DNA from: Parerythrobacter_A sp963799315
GTDB taxonomy: Bacteria > Pseudomonadota > Alphaproteobacteria > Sphingomonadales > Sphingomonadaceae
Direction: 5' to 3'
Assembly (NCBI GenBank): GCA_963799315.1
Contig: CAWCWP010000002.1
Span: 1 to 64,000 of the forward strand
DNA length: 64,000 nt
Shown here: in pieces, positions 55,802-64,000 of the stretch
Numbering within the stretch: position 1 is the stretch's first letter
How the letters are laid out: the number at the start of each line of letters is the position of its first letter
Position numbers and translations under genes: made by a program
The notes under the pieces: model-generated
Told to the model about the DNA's origin: nothing
The model's database searches: none
The model's input: the letters and a program-made list of their open reading frames with translations, nothing else

Positions 55802-57363
55802 ATGAGCGGGATCTGGGACTGCGCTGCTGGGTCTGGGCGACAAGCTGGCCGCACATGTCCTGCTGGCGCGGCGGCCATCGCGCTGGGCATCGTGGTGGCG
55901 CTGCCGCTGGCGGTGTGGGCGCAGCGCAGTTCGCCGCTGTCGCGCGGCGTGGCGCTGGGCTTTGCCAGCCTGGTGCAGACCATTCCGGCGCTGGCGCTGC
56001 TGGCGCTGTTCTTTCCCGTCCTGCTCAGCCTGCGCGCGGTGTTCGGCGAAGGCCTGCCGACGCTGGGCTTCCTGCCCGCGCTGCTGGCGCTGTCGCTCTA
56101 TGCGCTGCTGCCGATCCTGCGCAATGCGGTGACCGCGCGCGACAATATGGAGCCCGGCGTGCTGGAGGCGGCGGACGGTGTCGGCATGGATGGCGTGGCA
56201 GAAATTGCGGCTGGTCGAAGCACCGCTGGCCGCGCCCTTATGTGATGGCCGGTATCCGCACCGCAGCGGTGTGGACGATCGGCGCGGCGACGCTGTCCAC
56301 CACCATCGGCCAGCCCAGCCTGGGCGATCCGATCTTTGCCGGATTGCAGACGCAGAACTGGGCGCTGGTGCTGGCCGGCTGCATCGCCTCTGCCGGTCTG
56401 GCCATCGCGGCCGATACGCTGCTGGGGACTGGTCGAGCGCGGGCTGGCGCGAACGCACGCGGTATGGCTGGTGCGCGGCGGCGCGGTGCTGGCGCTGCTG
56501 GGCGTGGCGCTGTCGGCATGGGTGTTGCGCCCCGTGTCGCAGATGCGGGTGGACGAGCGACCCGATCGTGATCGGGGCCAAGACCTTTTCCGAACAATAT
56601 ATGCTCGCCCAGCTGATCGGGATGCGGCTGGAAGAGGCCGGGTTCGCCGTCGAATATCGCGACGGGCTGGGCTCCGCCGTGGTGCACGAGGCGGTGACCA
56701 GCGGCGCGATCGATATCTGCATCGATTATACCGGCACGCTGTGGACCAACCAGCTGAAGCGCACCGACAATCCGGGACGCGACGCGATGTATCGACACCA
56801 TCGTCGCATGGGAACGCGAGACCAGCGGCACGCTGGTGCTGGGGCGGCTGGGTTTCGAAAACGCCTATGCCTTGGCCATGCGGCACGATCGCGCGGCGGA
56901 GCTGGGCATCGAAACACATGGACGATCTCGCCCGCGCCGCGCCCGCGCCTGACCATCGGCGGCGATGTCGAGTTTTTCGAACGCCCGGAATGGATCGCGG
57001 TGCGCGATGCCTATGGCCTGAACTTCGGGCGGCAGCGCAACTTCACCACCACCTTCATGTACGACGCGCTGACCGGCGGCGAGGCCGATGTGATCTCCGC
57101 CTATACGTCCGATGGGCGGATCGCGGCGGACAAGCTGGTCATTCTCGAGGACCCAAAGGGGCGTTTCCGTCCTATGACGCGATGGTGCTGATCGCGCCGC
57201 GCATGCGGACAACCGCCGCCTGCTGGCCGCGTTGGAACCGTTGGTCGGCGCAATCGACGTGGAGGCAATGCGCGAGGCGAACCTTGCGGTCGACCGGCTG
57301 GAGAACAAGCAGTCACCGCGCGAAGCGGCAGAAGCGCTGGCGCAGCGGATCGGCCTCGATTAG
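55802..57363 (+). CDS. Permease-substrate-binding fusion of an osmoprotectant importer
   Basis: About 520 residues are encoded. The first half is the permease: helix-rich, with LASLVQTIPALALLALFFP-type F-A-S-L-V-Q-T-I-P-A-L and the coupling E-A-A-D-G-V-G-M-D region, then GIRTAAVWTIGAATLSTTIG. The second half is a substrate-binding lobe: IGAKTFSEQYMLAQLIG near residue 260, HEAVTSGAIDICIDYTGTLW, then GGEADVISAYTSDGRI and a helical end. Fusion of permease and receptor, as in OpuCB-OpuCC-like choline/betaine importers, fits. Multiple one-base insertions split the frame. The gene is the last of this operon; the next gene is convergent. Confidence 0.85.
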
Positions 57364-57371
57364 GCGACACT

Positions 57372-58484
57372 CTAGTCTTCCGGCGCAAATCCCGCGCCGT
57401 CGGGCCAGCCAGGCGCAACCAGGCCCATCACCTTGAACAGGTCGCCCATCGCGTCGGCGCGATCAGCCGTTGCAGGGCGGCGTCGATCTCCGTGCGGTAA
57501 TGCGGGGCCGCGCGTGACAGCGCATCGGCGCGCGCTGCAATGCCCAGCGCGCGCAGCCAGTCGCCCTGCGTCACCGTGCCCAGATGTCGCACGTCGCGCG
57601 ACTGGGCGATCCGCGCCAGCGTGGCGAAATCGACATGCGCGGTCAGGTCCGCGGCGCCCGGTGCATCGAACGGATCGACCTTCTTGTGCGCCGCACCGCC
57701 TGCAAGGTGGAGCCGGTGCGCGGTTCGTCGCGAGGCGTGTCGTATCCGTAATCGACGAACAGCGCCGCGCCGCCCTGCTCCGCCAGCCGCCCGGCCAGCT
57801 CAACAGGATGGCCGCCGCGGCGGGGCAGGTTTCGACGATCGTGCCGATCTGCCGCATCGCGCTGGTCCTCCGGCACGGCAGCATCCATCGGCTGCTTGCC
57901 CGGCGACGAAGACGAATGCGTCGTTCTCGTCCAGCCCCACCATCCGTTCGCGCCAGCCTTCGGCGTTCGCACCAGTTGGCGCATCGGCAGCGCATCGAGA
58001 AATTCATTGCCGACCATCAGCAACGGGCCGTCCTGCGGCACGGTGGACAGATCGTCGTGCCAGATCGCGCCGGGCAGCGTTTCGAGCTGGATGTCCTGCA
58101 GCGCGCTGCGAGATCTCCACGAAATGCACGCGCGGCTCCAGCCCGTATTGCGCGCGCTGCGCAGGGCGTCCTTCGCCAGCGTGCCGCGGCCCGGACCCAG
58201 CTCGACATAATGGACCGGGTCCGGCCGCCCCGCGCGCGATCCAGATATCGGCCAGCCACAGCCCGATCAGTTCGCCGAACATCTGGCTGATTTCGGGCGC
58301 GGTGACGAAATCGCCGCCGCTGGCTCCTTCGCGACTGCGCCCAGCGGGTCGGCGCGGCCGTAATAGCGCGCATTGCTCTCGCCCATGAACGTGGCGAGCG
58401 ACATCGGACCGGTGTTGCGGATCAGCCGGCGGAAACGTCGGCCAAAGGCATTTCCGGCCCGGTCGGGGTGTCGTCCTGCGTCAT
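57372..58484 (-). CDS. COG1565/NDUFAF7-type SAM methyltransferase (many frameshifts)
   Basis: From readable parts, the protein is a class I methyltransferase of the COG1565 (NDUFAF7/MidA) type: SLATFMGESNARYYGRADPLGA, FVTAPEISQMFGELIGLW (by frame repair), VELGPGRGTL (SAM motif), LEPRVHFVEIS, LMVGNEFLDALPMRQLV and ALFVDYGYDTPRDEPRTGSTLQAV. The end is GLVAPGWPDGAGFAPED. In mitochondria this family dimethylates an Arg of a complex I subunit; a similar job is likely here. ATG 58484 overlaps the lgt stop as ATGA, the common lgt-COG1565 order. Frame breaks about every 100 bases are from read errors. Confidence 0.82.
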
Positions 58485-59448
58485 AGCTGGCGCCTAGGCC
58501 GTCGGCCGCTGCTGCCGCCACGCCAGTTCGGACGGCGCAGCGCCCGGATCATGACAGCAAAGCCCGAGCAGCGATCAGCGGAATGGTCAGCCATTGCCCC
58601 ATCGACAGGCCGGTATCGCTCGGCCAATCCGGCCAGCTGCACATCGGGTTGGCGGAAAAATTCGTCCACGAACCGCGCCAGCCCGATGCCGAACGTGAAA
58701 GTCGCCCACCAGCAAACCGGGGCGATAGCGCGCGCGGGTAGCCAGAACAGCGCCAGCAGCACGACCATCAGCAGCGAACCCCTTCCAGCGCGGCCTGATA
58801 GAGCTGCGAGGGATGGCGGCCCGGCCCGTTCATCAGCGTGCCATCGAGATTCGGGAAAACCATCGCCCAGGCACATCGGTGGTGCGGCCATACAGTTCGC
58901 CATTCACGAAATTCGCCAGCCGCCCGAACAGCATGCCGAACGGCACGTTGACCGCGATGTAATCGCACACGCGCATGAAGCTGCAGTTCGCCGCTGCGCG
59001 TGACACAGGCGATCGCCACCAGCACGCCGATCACGCCCGCCGTGGAAGCTCATCCCGCCGTCCCACAGCCGCAGCAGTCTCCAGGTGACGAACCCGTCAT
59101 CGTCGAAGCTGGTGAACAGCGACGGATCGTAGAACATCGCATAGCCCAGCCGTCCGCCAAGGATGACGCCGAGGAAGCAATAGAAAAACAGGTCTTCCGC
59201 ATGGCGCGGCGCCATCGGCGCGCCGGGCGCGTTGATCATCTTCGACAGGTGCCAATAGGCCAGCAGGATGCCGCCCAGATAGGCGAGCGAATAATAGCGC
59301 AGCGTGAAGGAACCCGAGGTCGATACCGGCCTTCAGGCCGAGTCGACCCATCGATCGGGGATGGGAAACGCCGGTGGTTGCAGCAGCGGCTGCGGCAGTG
59401 GCAGCGAGTAGTGACAGCAAGGATCGACCCCTTAAGACTGAACGGCAT
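58481..59448 (-). CDS. lgt: Lgt, prolipoprotein diacylglyceryl transferase (frameshifts)
   Basis: Lgt attaches diacylglycerol from phosphatidylglycerol to the lipobox cysteine of prolipoproteins. The membrane protein here shows HLSKMINAPGAPMAPRHAEDLFFYCFLG, GVILGGRLGYAMFYDP, RLWDGGMSFHGG (the H-G-G motif) and GRHPSQLYQAALEG near the middle, then the last helices with LPARAIAPVCWW and FRQPDVQLAGL. About 300 residues are expected. Multiple single-base errors split it. The exact start is uncertain; ATG 59448 begins a long N-terminal part that reaches the first helix. It would process the lipoproteins in this window, among others. Confidence 0.85.
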
Positions 59449-59594
59449 GCGCAGCCTCGTTGACGAAGGGTGCGCGCCGGCCATTCCGGCATGGTCAAAG
59501 GCCTTTGGCATAGCGGCCGACGGGGGAAACCCTCGCGGGCGCCGGCATGCCGCAACGTGACACGATGCCATTACTGGAGAGGACACGACACCGA

Positions 59595-61319
59595 ATGCCC
59601 ACGGAACTCGATACCACGCTCGACGCAATCATGGACGCGGCTGACCGCAGCCGGAGCATGCCGTTCGAAACCGTCACCATCGAGCGCGACGGGGTCGAGA
59701 TGCCGGCATTCAAGGGCGCACCGCCCAGCCTGGCGCATTATTTCGCGCATTTCTGCAACGAGCACAAAGACGCGACCTTCCTGGTCGATGGCGATGTCGC
59801 GGCTGACCTTCGGCGAATGCTAGGTGGCGGCGCACGCATGTCGCCGCATCGGGCTGGCGACCGATCACGGCGTCAAGAAGGGCGACCGCGTCGGCATTGC
59901 CGCGCGCAATTCGGCCAACTGGATCATCGCGTATATGGGCATCATCATGGCGGGCGGCTGCGCCACGCTGCTCAACGGGTTCTGGACCGGGGACGAACTG
60001 GCCTACGGCGTCGCGCTGGCCGAATGCAAGCTGGTGCTGGCCGATGCAGCCGCGCGCGAAGCGGCTGGAAGGCACCGACCATGCCGCCAAGATGGTGCTG
60101 TTCGATCATGGCGGCGCGCCCAACGAAGGGCTCGCGCATATCTGGCCGGCCGGCGATACTGCGATGACGATGCTGGGCGAGCTCGGCCCGGACGATCTGG
60201 CGACCATCCTTTACACCTCCGGCTCCACCGGCCAGTCCAAGGGCGCATGGTCCGATCATCGCGGCGTGGTCAGCGGCATCATGAACTATGTCGCGCAGAT
60301 CGCGATGGCCAAGCTGCATGCTGGACAAGCAGGGCGAGGATGCCAGCGCGCAGCCCTGCGCGCTGGTCGCCGTGCCGCTGTTCCATGTGACCGGGCGAAG
60401 TGCCGCTGTTCCTGCAAAGCTTCGCCATCGGGCGCAAGCTGGTGCTGATGCCGAAATGGGATGCGGGCGAGGCGATGCGCCTGATGGAGGCCGAAAAGGT
60501 CACCTATTTCGTCGGCGTGCCGCTGATGAGCTACGAAATCGCCACCCACCCCGACCGCGCGCAATACGACCTTACCGCCTGCAAGAGCTTCGCCGCCGGC
60601 GGCGCGCCGCGCCCGGTCGATCACGTGACCCAGATCAGGGAGGCGTTTCCCGAAGGCTTCCCGCTGCTGGGTTACGGCCTCACCGAAACCAACGCGGTCG
60701 GCTGCGGCAATTTCAACGAGAATTACCTCGCCAAGCCCGGCAGCACCGGCAAGGCCAGCCGTCCGCTGGTCGATCTCGCGATCCTCGACGATGACGGCAC
60801 GAAGCTGGCGCAGGGCGGCGTCGGCGAAGTCTGCATCCGCACCGTCGCCAATTTCCGCGGCTACTGGGACAATGACGAAGCGACCGCCGCCGCCTTCACC
60901 AAGGACGGCTATTTCCGCACCGGCGACCTCGGCTATCTGGACGAGGACGGCTATCTGTTCATCGTCGACCGCAAGAAGGACATCATCATTCGCGGCGGCG
61001 AGAACATCTCCTGCATCGAGGTGGAAGAGGCGATCTACGCCCATCACGACGTCGCCGAATGCACGCGTGTTCGGCCTGCCCGACGAACGGTTCGGCGAAG
61101 TGCCCGCTGCGGTCTATCAGACCGCTGCGTGGCGCGACGCTGACGCCCGACGAACTGCGCGCATTCCTGCTGGAGCATATCGCGCCGTTCAAGGTGCCCG
61201 AAGTGGACAAGCTGTGGCAAGCGAAGCGCCGCTGCCGCGCCTCGGCACGCAGAAGATCGACAAGCGCGCGGTCAAGGCAGCCTATGCGGAGAAAGCTACG
61301 GCAGAAGGCTGGCACTTGA
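59595..61319 (+). CDS. Acyl-CoA/acid-thiol ligase, AMP-forming (frameshifts)
   Basis: The protein of about 570 residues is a class I adenylate-forming enzyme: ATP-site TILYTSGSTGQSKGA near residue 200, then FHVTGEVPLF, LLGYGLTETNAVGCGN, YFRTGDLGYLDEDGY and VDRKKDIIIRGGENISCIEVEEAI, ending in PRLGTQKIDKRAV with the catalytic Lys. Fatty or aromatic acid activation with CoA is likely; substrate unknown. It begins ATG 59595, divergent from lgt, and ends at TGA 61317-61319, overlapping the glnD TTG start. A handful of one-base insertions break the frame (for example near 59808, 60059, 60393, 61066). Confidence 0.85.
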
Positions 61320-64000
61320 GCACGCTCCGCATCGTCCGCCAGCGCGCGATCATCGACCGCCGCGCGCTCGATGCGGCTCTGGCAAAGCTGCACGCGGCCA
61401 AGAGTGGCGACAGCCGCCCGGCGGTGATCGCCCTGCTGCGCGAGGCGCTGGACGACGGGCGCGCGGAACTGGCGCGACGGCTGCGAAGCACGCCCGTCCG
61501 CCGGGCACGAATCTGCGCGGGCTACTCCTTCCTGATCGACCAGCTGGTGCGCGCTGCTCCACGATCACGTCGTCGCGCGCGTCTATCCCCCCGGCAACCG
61601 CAGCGATGCGAACGGCTCGCGATCATGGCGGTGGGCGGATATGGCCGGCGGAAATGGCGCCGCATTCCGATGTCGATATCGCCTTCCTCGTCCCGCGCGC
61701 ACGCACGCCGTGGTGCGAACAGGTGATCGAGGCGATGCTGTATTTCCTGTGGGATCTGGGCCTGAAGGTCGGCCATTCCAGCCGCACGCCGGACGATACT
61801 GGTGCGCATGGCGCAGCGAAGACCAGACCATCCGCACCGCCCTGCTCGAAGGGCGCTTTGTGTGGGGCGACCGCGAACTGTACGACGGGCAACCGCGCGC
61901 TTCTCGCCGAAGTCGTCACCGGCACCGAGAAGGAATTCGTGGCCGACAAGCTGGCCGAGCGCGACGCGCGCCACCAGCGCATGGGCGATAGCCGCTATGT
62001 CGTCGAACCCAATGTGAAGGACGGCAAGGGCGGGCTGCGCGATCTGCAGACGCTCTACTGGATCGGCAAATATATCCACAAGGTGCGCGTCGCGGCGGAC
62101 CTGGTCGATGCGGACCTGTTCACCCGCGCCGAATATCGCAGCTTCCGCCGCGCCGAAGGGTTCCTGCTGGCGGTGCGCTGCCACCTGCACGAGCTGACCG
62201 GGCGGGCGGAAGACCGGCTGACCTTCGACCTGCAGCGCGCAGGTGGCGGAACGGATGCAGTTCGCCGACCGGCCGGGCAAAAGCGCGGTCGAACGGTTCA
62301 TGCAGTTCTATTTCCTGCAGGCGAAGCGCGTCGGCAGCCTGACCGGCGTGTTCCTGGCGCATATCGACGAACAATTCGCGCGGCGCGGCGGCTGGCGGGC
62401 CTGCTGGAACGGCCCCGCGACCGTGCAGGGCTACACCGTCACCGGCAGCACGCATTGCCGCCCCGTCGGACGACTGGTTCCGCGAGGATCCGGTGCGCCT
62501 GATCGAGATATTCCAGCATCGCGGAGGCCGAGGGCTTCGAAATCCACCCCGACACCATGCGGCAGGCCGACCGCGACAGCGGGCTTGATCAAGGCACCGG
62601 TGCGCAACGATCCGCGCGCCAACGCGCTGTTCCTCGACCTGCTGGCGGGCCGCAACGATCCCGAAACCGTGCTGCGCTGGATGAACGAGGCCGGCGTGTT
62701 CGGCAAGTTCGTGCCCGATTTCGGCAAGGTCAACGCGCAGATGCAGTTCGACATGTACCACCATTACACGGTCGACGAACACACTATCCGCGCCATCGGC
62801 CTGCTGGCGAAGATCGAGCGCGGCGAGCTGGCCGACGATCATCCGCGCGCGACCCGGCAGATGCCCCGCGTCGCCAGCCGCCGCGCGCTGTATGTCGCGG
62901 TGCTGCTGCACGATATCGCCAAGGGGCGCGGCGGCGATCATTCGGTGCTGGGCGCCGAAGTCGCCGGCAGCTGTGCCCGCGCTTCGGGCTGGACACGCAC
63001 GAGACGGAGCTGGTCGCGTGGCTGGTGCGCCAGCATCTGCTGATGAGCGCCACCGCCCAGAAACGCGACCTGGCCGATCCCAAGACCATCGAGGATTTCG
63101 TCGCCGAAGTGCAAAGCGTGGAGCGGCTGCGCAACCTCGCCATCCTGACCGCCGTGGATATCCGCGCGGTCGGCCCGGGCACCTGGAACAGCTGGAAGGG
63201 GCAGCTGCTCGGCAAGCTGTACGATGCGGCGGAGGAACGGCTGCGGCTGGGCCACAAGCGCATCAACCGGCGCGAACAGATCGCGGCGAAGAAGGCGGCT
63301 GTCACCGACTTGCTGGGGCCGCGCGGCGACCTGGTGGCCGATCACGGCGGCGCGTTCGCTCCGGCCTACTGGATTGCCGAGCCCGACGACATCATCGCGC
63401 ACAACCTGGTGCAATATGCCGATGCGGCGAAAGCGGACGCAGCGCTGTCGATCCACTGCGAATGTGACGAAGCGCGCGGCGCGACGCTGGTCAGCGTGAT
63501 CGCGGCCGACCATCCCGGCCTGTTCTATCGCATCGCGGGCGGCATCCATCTGGCCGGCGCGAACATCATCGACGCGCGCATCCACACCACCCGCACCGGC
63601 TGGGCAGTCGACAATTTCCTGGTGCAGAACCCGCTCGGCGAACCCTTCGCCGAAGACGCGCAGATCGCGCGCATCGAAACCGCTATCGGCGATGCGCTGG
63701 CCAACCGCATCGACCTTGCCCCCAAACTCGCGCGCCGCCCGCTGCCGCGCAGCCGCAGCAAGGCTTTCGACGTGCAGCCGCGCGTGGTGTTCGACAATGA
63801 CGCATCGAACCGCTTCACCGTGATCGAGGTCAACGCGCGCGACCGGTCCGCGCTGCTGAACCGGCTGGCCCGCACCCTGTTCGAAAGCGGGCTGATGGTG
63901 CATTCGGCCCATCTCACCACCTATGGCGAGCGCGCGGCGGATACGTTCTATGTGACCGACACGCTGGGCGACAAGATTACCGGCGAGGGCAAGCGCGCAA
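61316..64000 (+). CDS. glnD: GlnD, PII uridylyltransferase (partial, frameshifts)
   Basis: GlnD is the cytosolic sensor of glutamine that uridylylates and deuridylylates PII proteins. Present parts: the nucleotidyltransferase motif IMAVGGYGR and SDVDIAF near residue 100, VVEPNVKDGKGGLRDLQTL, the HD domain (YHHYTVDEHTIRAIG, VAVLLHDIAKGRGGDHS), and two ACT domains near the end (AGANIIDARIHTTRTGWAVDNF and RSALLNRLARTLFESGLMVHSAHLTTYGERAADTFYV). The window ends inside the last ACT domain, so about 10-30 residues are lost. Starts at TTG 61316, overlapping the ligase stop (TTGA). Several read-type errors split the frame. Confidence 0.92.

Overview
The window looks like a chromosomal stretch of a high-GC alphaproteobacterium. 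Gene content points to Sphingomonadales, probably an Erythrobacteraceae-like lineage: a Tn4371/RP4-type trb set, a DUF4870 protein, PEP-CTERM and HWE-kinase families, a DUF559 gene bracketed by palindromic repeats, and the lgt / COG1565 methyltransferase neighbourhood. No 16S or protein search was possible, so the placement is inference.

The sequence carries many one-base frame breaks, even in indispensable genes (gyrB, guaA, argB, nrdA, lgt, glnD). When I rebuilt each protein by family logic, almost all breaks were single-base insertions (roughly forty, against about three deletions). Gene lengths modulo three agree with the insertion counts. They are therefore treated as read or assembly errors, and each gene is given as one feature spanning its breaks. 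Error density is low from 27 to 39 kb and very high from 53 to 63 kb.

Layout. 1-9.6 kb: type IV secretion / conjugation operon trbB-C-D-E-J-K-L-F-G-I plus DUF2274, with a convergent LysR regulator. It ends at the 3' face of a tRNA-Gly(GCC), as expected for one end of an integrative conjugative element. 11-17.3 kb: CnoX, a LonN-type protein, then a minus-strand run of a Cys-rich lipoprotein with CC-AAA repeats, a DUF6969-like protein, argB, yggT, folD, a lipoprotein and marC. 17.4-22.1 kb: accessory material with small proteins, a duplicated and decayed lipoprotein tail, a thermonuclease remnant and an AT-rich islet. 22.2-27.1 kb: ribonucleotide reductase (nrdB, nrdA) with a SAM methyltransferase and two small genes between them. 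27.5-31 kb: hydrolase, nadB and an ABC ATPase. 31-39.8 kb: a zinc-finger protein, tldD, two tandem secreted paralogues, DUF924, a nitronate monooxygenase-like enzyme, two endonuclease III paralogues, a ParD-like/zeta toxin module and guaA. 40.2 kb: a parS site. 40.2-42.7 kb: a TPR lipoprotein beside a PEP-CTERM protein. 42.9-49 kb: gyrB, an AI-2E family permease, a serine hydrolase and a flavoprotein. 49-53.3 kb: an acyltransferase and leucine-catabolism genes (carboxyltransferase subunit, isovaleryl-CoA dehydrogenase) with a repeat-bracketed DUF559 cassette between them. 53.4-57.4 kb: a GAF/PAS/HWE histidine kinase coupled to an osmoprotectant ABC importer with a permease-receptor fusion. 57.4-64 kb: a COG1565 methyltransferase, lgt, an acyl-CoA ligase and glnD, which runs off the end.

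The most interesting items are the inverted-repeat DUF559 cassette, the Cys-rich lipoprotein / DUF6969-like pair, the parS site, the toxin-antitoxin module whose operator abuts the start codon, and the end of the conjugative element at tRNA-Gly.
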